From: Treponema succinifaciens DSM 2489
GTDB taxonomy: Bacteria > Spirochaetota > Spirochaetia > Treponematales > Treponemataceae
DNA length: 64,000 nt
NCBI RefSeq assembly: GCF_000195275.1
Contig: NC_015385.1
Span: 1,752,501-1,816,500 of the forward strand
Direction: 5' to 3'
The notes below the pieces were generated by a model. That model was not told where the DNA came from, ran no database searches, and was given only the letters and a program-made list of their open reading frames with translations. Shown here one piece after another: positions 41,691-51,319 of the stretch. Each line of letters starts with the position of its first letter. The stretch's first letter is position 1. The translations under genes were made by a program, and so were the position numbers.

Positions 41691-42938
41691 TTAAATCACC
41701 CGGCACACAGCGCATTTAAGATATTCGCTCTTAGAATAGCCAAGAAGAATTGGATGGTCAGGAGCCGCTCCAAGTTTTTCCAAAACCTGAACACGTTTAT
41801 GACTATCCATCGCTGAATGCATTAGCATTGAATAAAATGTATTTTCATCAAAATAATGAGAGCAAGAGCAAGAAACAAGAATTCCACCTTCATTAAGAAT
41901 TCTCATGGCACGCAAATTTATTTCTTTATATCCGCCGTAAGCCTTTTCAATTTTTCCAGCTTTCTTGGTAAATGCCGGAGGATCAAGAATAATCACATCG
42001 AACTTTTCGCCGCTAGCTTCATACTGCTTAAGAAGATCAAACACATCAGCGCAAACAGCCTTCATCTTTTCTTCAGCACCATTAAGCGAAATGTTTTTTT
42101 CAACCATGTCCACGGCTTCCTGCGAAATATCCACGCTTACAACTTCGCGCGCGCCAGCCTTTACAGCATTAAGACCAAACGCTCCTGTATGCGTAAAAGT
42201 GTCCAGAACTTTTTTTCCGTGGCAGAACTTTTTAATTTTTTCCCGGTTGAATTTCTGATCAAGGAAGTAGCCGGTTTTTTGTCCATGGGCAATGTCAACA
42301 AGCAAAAGCACACCGTTTTCTTCTATTTCAATTACTTCCTGTCCTGTCTTGCCAATCCAGCCTGCTTTTTCTGCAAGCCCTTCTTTTTCCCTAACAGCGG
42401 CATCGCTTCTTTCATAAATAAAATCAGGCTTTACAAAATCTTTGAGCGAGCTAAGAATTTCATTTCTGAACTTTTCACACGCAAGAGCCAAAAACTGGAC
42501 AACAAGATACAGTTTGCCTTTTGAAACATACTTTTCCACGATAAGCCCAGGAATAAAATCAGCCTCGCCAAAAACAAGACGGCAGCTGTCATCGCTTTTA
42601 AAGCTAAGATTTCTGATATTAACAGCATCCCGGATTTTCTTTGCCCAAAAGCTTTTCATGTTTTCCAAAATTTTATCCGCATGCAATGAAGAAATCATGC
42701 GCACAGTAATTTTTGACTTTTTGTTTATTACTCCGCTGCCAAGAAATCCACCGGCATTAGAATAGACTTCAACAATAGTTCCGTCCTCTACAGCGCATTC
42801 TTCAAGAGACGAAGTTTTCATGCCTTCTTCAAGCGGAAACTTTACAGTTGAAATTTCATTATCGTAAACCCATGGAAATCCCTGAGAAATCTCACGGTCT
42901 TCTTTAGGCTTTAACATAATTCTTACAATTTTATTCAT
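41691..42938 (-). CDS. rlmI: Class I 23S rRNA methyltransferase, RlmI-like, 415 aa
   Basis: N-terminal PUA-like domain (residues 1-80: MLKPKEDREISQGFPWVYDNEI), then a Rossmann methyltransferase with VLDTFTHTGAFGLNAVKAGA and the catalytic motif VIILDPPAFTKKAG, and SCSCSHYF with the later Cys residues. This is the COG1092 m5C methyltransferase family acting on 23S rRNA. Base specificity is assumed from the family. Confidence 0.9.
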   Translation of the reverse strand: MNKIVRIMLKPKEDREISQGFPWVYDNEISTVKFPLEEGMKTSSLEECAVEDGTIVEVYSNAGGFLGSGVINKKSKITVRMISSLHADKILENMKSFWAKKIRDAVNIRNLSFKSDDSCRLVFGEADFIPGLIVEKYVSKGKLYLVVQFLALACEKFRNEILSSLKDFVKPDFIYERSDAAVREKEGLAEKAGWIGKTGQEVIEIEENGVLLLVDIAHGQKTGYFLDQKFNREKIKKFCHGKKVLDTFTHTGAFGLNAVKAGAREVVSVDISQEAVDMVEKNISLNGAEEKMKAVCADVFDLLKQYEASGEKFDVIILDPPAFTKKAGKIEKAYGGYKEINLRAMRILNEGGILVSCSCSHYFDENTFYSMLMHSAMDSHKRVQVLEKLGAAPDHPILLGYSKSEYLKCAVCRVI

Positions 42939-42951
42939 TTTTTATATCCCT

Positions 42952-42982
42952 TAAAAAAAAGCCCTGCGGCTTGCGCAGAGCT
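42952..42982 (-). terminator. Rho-independent terminator of pgk
   Basis: On the minus strand a 9-bp stem AGCTCTGCG/CGCAGGGCT (one G-U pair), loop CAAGC, followed by eight T. It lies about 70 nt after the pgk stop codon and just before the rlmI start, so it separates the two units. Confidence 0.85.
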
Positions 42983-43051
42983 TTACTTTTTCTGCCGGAT
43001 TCCCCTGTCATGAAGGAGAATGACATTATGTTTTTAAACGGAATTCCGCAA

Positions 43052-44323
43052 TTACTTTGTAGCCAAAATAGCTATACCTGGCAATGTCTTTCCTTCGAGA
43101 AGTTCGAGTGAAGCGCCGCCGCCTGTTGAGACGTGGCTCATCTTGTCCGCAAGGTGGAACTTGTTTACAGCGGCAACAGAATCTCCGCCGCCTACAACTG
43201 TCATCGCGCCGCGTCCTGTGGCTTCCGCAACAAGATGTGCGACTGCTTCAGTTCCCTTTGCGAACGCGTCGAATTCAAATACTCCGACAGGTCCGTTCCA
43301 AACGATTGACTTTGCCTCGCCGATTGCCTTCTTGTATTCCTCGACAGTCTTAGGTCCGACATCCATCGCCATGAGGTCAGACGGAATGTCAACTCCGTCA
43401 ACTGCGACAGGTTTTGCATCCGCGCTGAATTCAGTTGCTCCCACGTGGTCAACAGGAAGAAGAATCTTCACGCCCTTTGCGTCAGCGTCTGCAAGAAGCT
43501 TCTTTGCCGTGTCGATAAAGTCGTCCTCAACAAGAGATTTTCCGACATTGTGTCCCTGTGCCTTGAGGAAGGTGTATGCCATTCCGCCGCCGATAACAAG
43601 ATACTTTGCGTTTTTGAGGAGTGATTCCAGAACGGCGATTTTTGAGGAAACCTTTGCGCCGCCGATAATGGCAACCATTGGCTTTGGAGGATTTGTAACC
43701 ATCGGCTCAAGATACTTAACTTCTTTTTCCATGAGGAATCCGCCGACAGGCTGCTCTTTCATGAATTTTGCGATTGTAGCTGTGGAAGCCTGATCGCGGT
43801 GTGCTGTTCCGAAAGCGTCGTTTACGAAAATATCGCCGTAAGTCGCAAGTTCTTTTGCCATTGTCTCGCGTTCAGCCGCATCCTTGGAAGTCTCTTCCTT
43901 GTGGAAGCGCACGTTCTCAAGCATTGCGACAGCTCCTTCTGGAAGCGCGTCGATTGCAGCCTTCTGTCCGAGTGCGTCAGGAAGGAATGCAACTTCTTTT
44001 CCGAGCTTTTCAGAAAAATATTTTACGACTGGAGCCATGCGGTTCTTGCCGTTGATGAATTTTTCCGAGTCAGCGTCAGTCCAAGTCTTTCCGGCTTTCT
44101 CTGCCTTTTCCTGAGCCTTCTTGACATCCTTTTTAGGATCTCCGAGGTGGCTCATAAGAACAAGCGAGCGCGGATTCTGCTCAAGAATATATTTGATTGT
44201 AGGAAGAGCCGCCATGATACGTGTATCGTCCTGAACAACTCCGTCCTTCATAGGAACGTTGAAATCAACGCGCATGATGATGCGTTTGCCTTTAAGATCA
44301 ACATCTTTTACTGTCTTAATCAT
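43052..44323 (-). CDS. pgk: Phosphoglycerate kinase, 423 aa
   Basis: Glycolytic ATP-generating enzyme. [19 protein letters not shown] at the N-terminus, [11 protein letters not shown], the C-domain [24 protein letters not shown] and [13 protein letters not shown] with [18 protein letters not shown] are all intact. The ATG at 44323 has GGAGG 9 nt upstream; a frame extension of 13 codons upstream is not credible. Codon use is strongly biased (G/C-ending), as expected of a highly expressed gene. Single gene with its own promoter and terminator. Confidence 0.97.
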   Translation of the reverse strand: MIKTVKDVDLKGKRIIMRVDFNVPMKDGVVQDDTRIMAALPTIKYILEQNPRSLVLMSHLGDPKKDVKKAQEKAEKAGKTWTDADSEKFINGKNRMAPVVKYFSEKLGKEVAFLPDALGQKAAIDALPEGAVAMLENVRFHKEETSKDAAERETMAKELATYGDIFVNDAFGTAHRDQASTATIAKFMKEQPVGGFLMEKEVKYLEPMVTNPPKPMVAIIGGAKVSSKIAVLESLLKNAKYLVIGGGMAYTFLKAQGHNVGKSLVEDDFIDTAKKLLADADAKGVKILLPVDHVGATEFSADAKPVAVDGVDIPSDLMAMDVGPKTVEEYKKAIGEAKSIVWNGPVGVFEFDAFAKGTEAVAHLVAEATGRGAMTVVGGGDSVAAVNKFHLADKMSHVSTGGGASLELLEGKTLPGIAILATK

Positions 44324-44364
44324 ATAAAATATCCTCCATGGAATTTTGTACTTAGGTTGCAAAA

Positions 44365-44393
44365 ATAATATAACAAATCCGCAATTGTTTCAA
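44365..44393 (-). promoter_or_regulatory. Promoter of pgk
   Basis: Minus strand TTGAAA (44388-44393), 17-nt spacer, TATTAT (44365-44370). Predicted start near 44358, leader of about 35 nt with GGAGG before the ATG. It is in the 94-bp gap upstream of pgk. Confidence 0.65.
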
Positions 44394-44417
44394 CTTTTCA
44401 ATATGAAGAAACTCATG

Positions 44418-46553
44418 CTAAATAATCGTTCTTATCAAGTGAATCAAATCGCTCTCTCTTGAAGCCGGACGAAGCGATTCTTTTAAAGATTCAAGTTCAG
44501 CTTTTCTTGCTTCTTCTGTGGCAGGCTCTCCGCTTACATTTGCAGCCGGCCGGTTATCCAACGCAGAAGTTTCTTTTTTTTCAGGATTCTTTGTAAGAAC
44601 AATCTCATCACCAACATTCAGCGTGTCATAAAATCCGTTTTTCTTATAAACACCTTCTGAAATTTCCTCATCCGAATTTTCAACCTTGAATGTTCCAAGA
44701 AAATCTTTTTTGTTATATGAAACTCCAGATCCTGAATCTTTTGTAATAACACATCCCTTGCGGACAATATCGAACTCTGAATCCTTTGAAACTCCGTCAT
44801 TTTTTCCAAGATCAACAAGAAGCTGACCATGAACATTTCGCAAAACTTTTCCTCGGATTGGAAGAATATCCAAAACACCCTGCCGGAATCTTTGCAAAGC
44901 GCGCGCCATGCAGTCGTTCCCAGTTCTGTAAACGTGAACTTCGGAAGTCTTCGTTCCTGTTCTAGCCGAATAAATAACGGCATCAAGCGAATATGTACGT
45001 TCAGTTTCAGAAGCAGTAAAAATAACAAAATAGTCGCGCCCGGAATTTCTTGCAAGCCGGAACGCCTCGCCGTAACCGCTAACTGGCTCAGATTGAACAT
45101 CAACATAAGCGGAAGGAACTCCGTTAAAAACATCTTTTGCAGCTAGCGCGGAAATTTCCTCTAAGTCAGTATGGAACAGCTGGACTGGCTTTTTTGTATA
45201 ATAAATTCCTATGTTCCATCTTGTCTTATCCAAATAAAACGGATCCACATTCCAGCGGGAAGCAATGTTATTCCGCAAAAGACTTTCATAAACTTCAATC
45301 GCATCATCATTCTTTATCTGCTCACGCGTTCTTTTTGCCGCAGGTGAATTTTCGTTTGTCTGAATTTCTGATTCTGCGGAAGTTTCATTTTCTCTTATGA
45401 ATTTCAGCTGCTGAAGATAAAGCTCGTAGTGTCCGTCGCGCTCAAGCATATCGGCAAACGACTGCCTGATTTTATTGTTAAGCGGAGCAACTGAAAGCGC
45501 CTTTTGATACTCGTAGCGTTCTGCAATTCCATCAAAGTTGCGACCATATTCTTCTGCCTTTGCCGAATGAAAAACAGCCCAGATGTTCCGCCTTGAATCT
45601 TCAATTGAAAGATAGCTTCCTGCAAGCTGCTCAAGAGCATTCCGCATAACTTCATCTTGCGGCGCAATTGAAAGTCCAGTTTCGTAAGTTTCAATCGCAT
45701 CTTCGTTTTTGCCAAGTTTTTGAAGTGAAAGACCCTTTAAATACCAAGCGTCAACAGAATCTCTGTTCCGTCCGATTCTAAAATCACAAATATCAATTAC
45801 TTCATTGTATCGTTTCTGCGCATAAAGAATTCCAGCCAAAATAGAATATGCCTTGTCAAAGTTTCCGTTTATAAGAACTGCGCTTCTTGCACGTTGCTCT
45901 GCTGTTTTGTAGTCGCCGTTTTTTGCAGAAAGGTAAGCCGCCATGTAATGAACTTCCGGCTCTCCGCTGTAAAAAGAAAGCGCCTGCCTTATATAGTTTT
46001 CAGAAACTTCTGGCTTTCCCATTTCCGCGCTTACAAGAGCAAGACTTAAAAGAGCTTTTCTATTCGAAGCGTCGCGTTTTAAAGCATCCTGATAACGGCT
46101 TTCCGCAACAGTAAGACGACCGTCAAGCAAATCTAGCTCGGCAAGACCGAATCTCGCGTTCACATCGTTTGGATATTTTTTTAAAATCTGACTGAAAACA
46201 TCTTTTGCCTCGTTCACTCTTCCAAGCGAAATCAAAGACAAGCCTTTTAAATTCTGAATATCGCTGAAGTTGCGCGCATATTTAGAAGCCTCATCCGCAT
46301 ACTGAACGGAAAGATCATAGCTTCCAAGCGCATAATGGCAAAGCGCAAGATTGTAAAGAGCGTCTCCGTACTGTGGATTCAGCAAAAGAGCTTCCTGATA
46401 AAGGTCAACTGCGTCAAACCACCTGCTCTGCTGCTGAAGTTCCTGCGCCTGATTAAAAAGCTCCAGGGCAGATTTCTTTTGGGCGCATAGAGGATATGCA
46501 AAAATCAAAAGCAGAAAAGCAAGCGTAAAACTATGAAAAATATTTCTTTTCAT
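44418..46553 (-). CDS. Secreted/periplasmic TPR-repeat protein, 711 aa
   Basis: A signal peptide (MKRNIFHSFTLAFLLLIFAYPLCA) is followed by about nine to ten tetratricopeptide repeats up to residue ~310 (for example RWFDAVDLYQEALLLNPQYGDALYNLALCHYALG). The C-terminal 280 residues are non-TPR and contain a beta-rich segment (RNVHGQLLVDLGKNDGVSKDSEFDIVRKG). Probably an envelope scaffold or assembly protein, as is common in treponemes; no precise role can be given. It follows the corC gene by 30 nt on the same strand and may be cotranscribed. Confidence 0.82.
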   Translation of the reverse strand: MKRNIFHSFTLAFLLLIFAYPLCAQKKSALELFNQAQELQQQSRWFDAVDLYQEALLLNPQYGDALYNLALCHYALGSYDLSVQYADEASKYARNFSDIQNLKGLSLISLGRVNEAKDVFSQILKKYPNDVNARFGLAELDLLDGRLTVAESRYQDALKRDASNRKALLSLALVSAEMGKPEVSENYIRQALSFYSGEPEVHYMAAYLSAKNGDYKTAEQRARSAVLINGNFDKAYSILAGILYAQKRYNEVIDICDFRIGRNRDSVDAWYLKGLSLQKLGKNEDAIETYETGLSIAPQDEVMRNALEQLAGSYLSIEDSRRNIWAVFHSAKAEEYGRNFDGIAERYEYQKALSVAPLNNKIRQSFADMLERDGHYELYLQQLKFIRENETSAESEIQTNENSPAAKRTREQIKNDDAIEVYESLLRNNIASRWNVDPFYLDKTRWNIGIYYTKKPVQLFHTDLEEISALAAKDVFNGVPSAYVDVQSEPVSGYGEAFRLARNSGRDYFVIFTASETERTYSLDAVIYSARTGTKTSEVHVYRTGNDCMARALQRFRQGVLDILPIRGKVLRNVHGQLLVDLGKNDGVSKDSEFDIVRKGCVITKDSGSGVSYNKKDFLGTFKVENSDEEISEGVYKKNGFYDTLNVGDEIVLTKNPEKKETSALDNRPAANVSGEPATEEARKAELESLKESLRPASRESDLIHLIRTII

Positions 46554-46583
46554 TTTAACTCCGTGGAAACTCTTAAAAATAAT

Positions 46584-47366
46584 TTAGTCTTCTTTTTTCC
46601 GCATTATTTTTATTGTGTCAACCTTGTGTCCTTCCATTTCCTGAATAATAAAATCCCACTGGTTCCATGAAATTTTTTCAAACTTTACAGGAATTTTTCC
46701 GAATAAATCGAACACAAATCCGCCTAAAGTATCAAAGTCCTCTGTAGGAAAGTCCGAGCCGATTTCTTCGTTTAAAGTGTCAAGGTCAACACGCGCATCG
46801 CAAATCCAGGCATTTTCAGAAAGCGAAATTATGTCCTCATGCTCATTATCAAATTCGTCCTGAATGTCACCAACAATTTCTTCTATAATGTCTTCCATGC
46901 AGACAATCCCAGAAACTCCGCCGTACTCGTCAATACTAACAGCAATATGAACGTGCCGTCTTTTAAATTCACGCAAAAGGCTGTCGATGTGCTTGCTTTC
47001 TGGAACAAAATAAGGCTTGCGGATTATTTTTTCCAAGTCAATTGGAAGTTTTTCCGCAAGAGTTTTTATCAAGTCCTTTACATAGAGAATTCCAACAACA
47101 TTATCTATTGAGCCGGAATAAACCGGAATGCGTGAATGCCCGCTTTCTGTAACTTTCTTTAAAAGCTCTTCTTCTGGAGTTTCCATTGAAATAAAATCAA
47201 CATCGATTCTAGGAACCATTACTTCCTTTACAGTCGTTACCGCAAGCTCTTCAACTCCCTGAATCATATCGTTTTTTTCTTCAGCTAAAATTTCCTGCTG
47301 GGCTTCTTCTGCGGCAGAGATTTTCTGTTCGTTTTTCTTTGAATTTTCTTTTTTAAGTCCAAACAT
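46584..47366 (-). CDS. CBS-pair/CorC-HlyC domain protein (TlyC-like), 260 aa
   Basis: Residues 45-105 and 115-165 form a CBS pair (TVKEVMVPRIDVDFIS; SGHSRIPVYSGSIDNVVGILYVKDLI; IAVSIDEYGGVSGIVCMEDIIEEIVGDI), then a CorC_HlyC FAD-like C-terminal domain. No DUF21 membrane domain, unlike the 62.2-kb paralogue. Last gene of the phoH-HD-ybeY series, the position CorC/YbeX commonly takes. Confidence 0.9.
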   Translation of the reverse strand: MFGLKKENSKKNEQKISAAEEAQQEILAEEKNDMIQGVEELAVTTVKEVMVPRIDVDFISMETPEEELLKKVTESGHSRIPVYSGSIDNVVGILYVKDLIKTLAEKLPIDLEKIIRKPYFVPESKHIDSLLREFKRRHVHIAVSIDEYGGVSGIVCMEDIIEEIVGDIQDEFDNEHEDIISLSENAWICDARVDLDTLNEEIGSDFPTEDFDTLGGFVFDLFGKIPVKFEKISWNQWDFIIQEMEGHKVDTIKIMRKKED

Positions 47367-47374
47367 ACAATTTC

Positions 47375-47869
47375 CTATTTTTCAGTTTCTTCTATTAAAA
47401 TTTCCTGCTCAAAGTCTTTCATCAGTTTTTTTTGAAAAACAAGCATTTCGCATTTTGGCTCCACGTTTTTTTCAACGTGTTCTTCTCCGTGGTCATATCC
47501 GTTCAAATGAAGAATTCCGTGGATTATAAGCCGCTTTAATTCCTCATTCTGGCTCACTGCAAAATACTCTGAATTTTTGGGCAAAGTATCAACGCTTATC
47601 GCAATATCGCCAGCCTGAAGCCAAACAACATTGTCTTCGTCAGTATATTTTTCGCCGTTTTCAAAGCTCAAGACATCAGTAGGGTTATCTATATTTCGGT
47701 AAGTTTTATTTAAATACTGAATATATTCATCGGAACAAAAAAGAATAGAAAACTCCTCGCAGTCCCACCCGCATTTCTGCATGACTTTTTGCGCAAAAGG
47801 CTCAATTTTGTCTATCCAGACAGGAGAATTTTTTCCGTCTTCCATGCCCACAAAAATCTGGTTTCCCAT
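47375..47869 (-). CDS. ybeY: Endoribonuclease YbeY, 164 aa
   Basis: rRNA-maturation metalloprotein. The zinc-binding motif HGILHLNGYDH (His117, His121, His127) is intact, and the N-terminal fold NKTYRNIDNPTDVLSFE is typical. The start overlaps the stop of the 7TM-HD gene by one base (TAATG). A short C-terminal tail is rich in Glu. Confidence 0.95.
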   Translation of the reverse strand: MGNQIFVGMEDGKNSPVWIDKIEPFAQKVMQKCGWDCEEFSILFCSDEYIQYLNKTYRNIDNPTDVLSFENGEKYTDEDNVVWLQAGDIAISVDTLPKNSEYFAVSQNEELKRLIIHGILHLNGYDHGEEHVEKNVEPKCEMLVFQKKLMKDFEQEILIEETEK

Positions 47870-49677
47870 TACTTTTTTTCCTTTATGATTTTTTCAGCCT
47901 TGTCTTTTAAAGACTTCTTGGAATTTTTTTCTTCCTTCACGCTTTTATCTTTTTCTGCGGAATCTGAATTCCCCTGATGCTGAACTTGCGTCTGAGGAGG
48001 AAGCGGAATCTGATGAACTTCGTTTGTATCAGGGTCTTTCTGGTCAGGATACTTTGTGCGGCTGTGATAGTAGCCTGCAAGAATCTGGACAAAAGCATCG
48101 TGAATTTTTGTAATATCTCTAAATGTAAGATTGCAGTTTTCAAGCTGCTTATGCTCGATTTTTCCGTAAATCAATGTAGTTATAAATTTTTCAAGGCGCG
48201 GAACAGAAGGTTTTTCCAAACTGCGGCAGGCGGCTTCAACAGTATCGGCAAGCATGACAATCGCGCTTTCTCTTGTTGTAGGCGGATTTCCAGTGTAAGA
48301 ATAATCTTCCGGGTTTGCATCCGGGTCAATCGCTTTTGCTTCATTGTAAAAATACGCAATAACCTGATTTCCATGGTGTTCGCTTATTATGTCGATTATA
48401 TGCTTTGGAAGACGCAACGCACGTGCCTTTTCAACACCGCGCTTAACATGGCTTCTGATTATACTTACAGAAAGCGACGGATTTATTTCCGTATGAATAT
48501 TTTCTCCGGCAGTCTGATTTTCCACAAAATACTCAGGGTTATCAAGTTTTCCAATGTCGTGGTAATATGCGCCGACTCTGGCAAGAAGAGGGTTCGCCCC
48601 CACCTCATTGCACGCAGCTTCCGCAAGGCTGGCAACCATAAGCGAATGGTTATAAGTTCCGCTCGCAGTAACAAGCATTTTTTTCATCGTAGGATTATTC
48701 AAGTCGCTCAAATCCATAAGGCGGAAAAGAGAAGCCGAGTTAAGCAAAAGCTCCAAAGGCGTAAGAAGTCCAAGGCAAAGAATGCCGGAAAAAAATCCGT
48801 TCAGGGCAACACCAACTATCGCGCCAAGCCCGTCATACAAAGAATCGCTGAAAATAATCTTGAAAATCATCAGGAAAACAACATTCAGCAAAGACTGAAG
48901 CACAGAAACCAAAACCATGTCTGTTCTTCTGTTGATTTTTCTTACAAGACGCGCGGAAGCAAAAGAAGTTGAAAGCACAAACAAGAACGGAACAATCTGA
49001 TAAGAAGACGCATTTAAAACTGAAAGCGAAATAATCAGCGAAAAGAAAACCGCATTGAGCTGCCCGAACAAAATCGCCACAAGAAACACGCAAACAGAAG
49101 ACGGAATAACAGCGCAGATTGCATAAGGAGATGCAAAGTAAATGGACTTGGAGCCAAAAATCACGGAGCTAAAAATTATAATATAAAAGCAGCATTCGGT
49201 AACAAGCTCCTTGAATTCAATCATCTTGGCTTTAAAATAAATTTTACTGCAGCAAACGAAAAACAATGCGCACATCAATATATGGTAAATTACAGAATTC
49301 GCAAAAGCCCTGTAGTCAACGTAAACGGCAGACTCCGACATTTTCTTTAGCTTTGCATAGCCTTCTTCAGTAATCGGAAATCCTTTTCTTATGACTTTTT
49401 CGCCAGCTAGAACTTCAACTGGATTTTCATAGTCAGAAGGAAGCGACTTTACAGCCTTTATTGTAACATCGGAAATTTGCCCGATTTCATAGTCGTTTAT
49501 ATTAAAAGAAGAAACTGTCGAGGATGTGGAAATCTTTACAAAGACAAGTGCAACTGTAATAAGAAAAGTCACAAGGGTCAAAACAACCATCGGATAATTC
49601 TTCTTAAGATATTTTGAAAACGCTCCTGTTAAAACAGAAAAAAAAGTCTGTGTATTTTCATCTTTCTTCATTTTCAT
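47869..49677 (-). CDS. 7TM-HD phosphodiesterase (PgpH-like), 602 aa
   Basis: An N-terminal membrane anchor (about 30-48), a short extracellular segment, and a bundle of about seven helices (125-310) precede an HD domain: SGTYNHSLMVASLAEAA, AYYHDIGKLDNP (His373-Asp374), RSHVKRGVEKA and ISEHHGNQ. Family members degrade c-di-AMP. The extracellular 7TMR-HDED portion is shorter than in Listeria PgpH. Charged Lys-rich tail. It overlaps phoH by about 20 nt, and the order phoH-HD-ybeY is the standard cluster. Confidence 0.92.
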   Translation of the reverse strand: MKMKKDENTQTFFSVLTGAFSKYLKKNYPMVVLTLVTFLITVALVFVKISTSSTVSSFNINDYEIGQISDVTIKAVKSLPSDYENPVEVLAGEKVIRKGFPITEEGYAKLKKMSESAVYVDYRAFANSVIYHILMCALFFVCCSKIYFKAKMIEFKELVTECCFYIIIFSSVIFGSKSIYFASPYAICAVIPSSVCVFLVAILFGQLNAVFFSLIISLSVLNASSYQIVPFLFVLSTSFASARLVRKINRRTDMVLVSVLQSLLNVVFLMIFKIIFSDSLYDGLGAIVGVALNGFFSGILCLGLLTPLELLLNSASLFRLMDLSDLNNPTMKKMLVTASGTYNHSLMVASLAEAACNEVGANPLLARVGAYYHDIGKLDNPEYFVENQTAGENIHTEINPSLSVSIIRSHVKRGVEKARALRLPKHIIDIISEHHGNQVIAYFYNEAKAIDPDANPEDYSYTGNPPTTRESAIVMLADTVEAACRSLEKPSVPRLEKFITTLIYGKIEHKQLENCNLTFRDITKIHDAFVQILAGYYHSRTKYPDQKDPDTNEVHQIPLPPQTQVQHQGNSDSAEKDKSVKEEKNSKKSLKDKAEKIIKEKK

Positions 49678-50590
49678 AAGCCTGTATAATTTTTTTAACC
49701 AACCCGTTTCTTAAAACGTCTTCCGAAGTCAGCTCAGCAACCGAAATTCCTTCCACGCCTCTAAGAAGATTCAAGGCATGAAGAAAACCAGAAGGAGTCC
49801 TTTTGGGCAAGTCAACCTGCGAAGGATCTCCTGTTACAAAAACTTTAGAATTCTCTCCCATTCTAGTTAAAAACATTTTCATCTGCTCAGAAGTTGTGTT
49901 CTGGGCTTCATCAAGAATTATAACGCTATTGCTTAAAGTCCGTCCACGCATATAGGCAAGCGGCGCAATTTCTATTATACCGTTTTCTGTAAGTCTTTTT
50001 ATAGTATCTGAAGGTAAAACCGCATTTATTGAATCAAACAGAGGCCTTATATACGGATTTATTTTATCCTGCAAATCTCCCGGAAGAAAACCAAGACTTT
50101 CGCCGGCTTCAACAACAGGACGCGTCAAAACTATGGAATTTACTTTGTGGGAAAGCAAAAGACGCAAAGCTTCCGCAACTGCAAGAAAAGTCTTTCCAGA
50201 GCCTGCAGGACCACTTGCAAAAACCAAATCAAAAGTACGCATCTTTAAAATCAATGAAGACTGGCCTTTTGTACGCGGAAAAACTTTTTTTGTTCCGCCC
50301 GGAATAGAAATAGACAAATCCAAAGCAGCGTCATTATTCAAGACAGACTGAATCAATTCTGAATCGGAAACATTTTGGCTTGCCGCAGAAAATTCATCAA
50401 GAATGCGGTCAACTGCAAAACGGAACTGCTGCTCAATGTAAGAATCTCCGCAGTCAATAGAAAGCTCGTTTCCTCTGGCAAAAACAGGAACTCCAAGAAA
50501 AGATTCCATGAGTTTTAGGTTGCTGTCATTTGTTCCGCAGATACGGGCAAGATAGGATGAATCTGGAACAATAATCGTATACGAGGACAC
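49658..50590 (-). CDS. PhoH-family ATPase, 310 aa
   Basis: Walker A in FASGPAGSGKTFLAVAEALRLL and Walker B in SVIILDEAQNTTSEQMKMFLTRMG, with the downstream VTGDPSQVDLP motif, are the PhoH signature. It is associated with RNA metabolism and ribosome maturation together with YbeY. First gene of the cluster with no obvious upstream partner; a gap of 69 bp separates it from the HD hydrolase gene. Confidence 0.94.
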   Translation of the reverse strand: MSSYTIIVPDSSYLARICGTNDSNLKLMESFLGVPVFARGNELSIDCGDSYIEQQFRFAVDRILDEFSAASQNVSDSELIQSVLNNDAALDLSISIPGGTKKVFPRTKGQSSLILKMRTFDLVFASGPAGSGKTFLAVAEALRLLLSHKVNSIVLTRPVVEAGESLGFLPGDLQDKINPYIRPLFDSINAVLPSDTIKRLTENGIIEIAPLAYMRGRTLSNSVIILDEAQNTTSEQMKMFLTRMGENSKVFVTGDPSQVDLPKRTPSGFLHALNLLRGVEGISVAELTSEDVLRNGLVKKIIQAYENEER

Positions 50591-50659
50591 TGCGCAAAAA
50601 TCTCCGTTTTCTATTTAAAAAATTGTAGCATAAGAATTTGGAGAGCGCAAACAAAAGGA

Positions 50660-51280
50660 CTACTCATCCCTTTCTTCTTTCCTGTCGAAATAGCCGGACT
50701 TTTCAAGATGCTCGCGGCGGCTTACAACAAGACTTATAAGCTCCTGGTACATATTGAAATCAACTTCAACGGCAATAGGAAGAATAAAATATTCAGTTTC
50801 ATCGCAATAGCGTTCAATAAATTCATTGCTCGTTACAAAGCCAAGGCTTATCATGTTGGAAATTCTGTCGGCGCATTTTAGAATTTTTGCGCGCTGGCTA
50901 CCATTGTCTATAATCGACTTTAAATATTCGCTCTTTAGCTGCCCCGGCCTCTTTGTAACTTCCTTTACAAGCTCAAGAACTTCAGGACCGTCAGAATCCG
51001 CATTGCGGATAAGATTCTCATCAAATCCAGGAATGTCTTCTATTGTATCATGCACACAGCTTGCCTTCAAAAGGATATTGTCGATGTAGCCGTAGTCAAT
51101 GAGAATGCTCATTGTATCAAGCTGATGGCGGAACATATTTCCCCCTGCGAACCTTGCCTTGCCAATCAAAGCCGTGGCAATCTGCATATAAGGCGCAAGA
51201 TAGATGTTCTTAAGCTGAAGCATGTGCTCGTTGTCCATCTGCTGTGGCTTTTCCACCGCCATTTCGTATTTTCTTTTCAT
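50660..51280 (-). CDS. Small HD-domain hydrolase, RelA/SpoT-like, 206 aa
   Basis: HD residues His52, His77-Asp78, Glu81-Asp82 and Asp138 (FRHQLDTMSILIDYG, ASCVHDTIED, KILKCADRISNMISL) follow the order of the SpoT/(p)ppGpp hydrolase domain (H...HD..ED...AD). There is no synthetase or regulatory domain, so it may be a small alarmone hydrolase or a related nucleotide phosphohydrolase. Terminal in the valS direction, 39 nt after valS. Role inferred from motifs only. Confidence 0.75.
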   Translation of the reverse strand: MKRKYEMAVEKPQQMDNEHMLQLKNIYLAPYMQIATALIGKARFAGGNMFRHQLDTMSILIDYGYIDNILLKASCVHDTIEDIPGFDENLIRNADSDGPEVLELVKEVTKRPGQLKSEYLKSIIDNGSQRAKILKCADRISNMISLGFVTSNEFIERYCDETEYFILPIAVEVDFNMYQELISLVVSRREHLEKSGYFDRKEERDE

Positions 51281-51319
51281 AAGAATCCTCCTGAAGGCAA
51301 ATCTTTTGAAAAAGTTCCG

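Noticed and set aside
43084-44368. Plus-strand frames of up to 216 codons opposite pgk.
   Set aside because: They arise from the strongly biased codon use of pgk on the other strand.
47977-48972. 331-codon plus-strand frame opposite the 7TM-HD gene.
   Set aside because: No SD and Lys/Arg-rich composition without motif; the minus strand encodes a clear HD-domain membrane protein.
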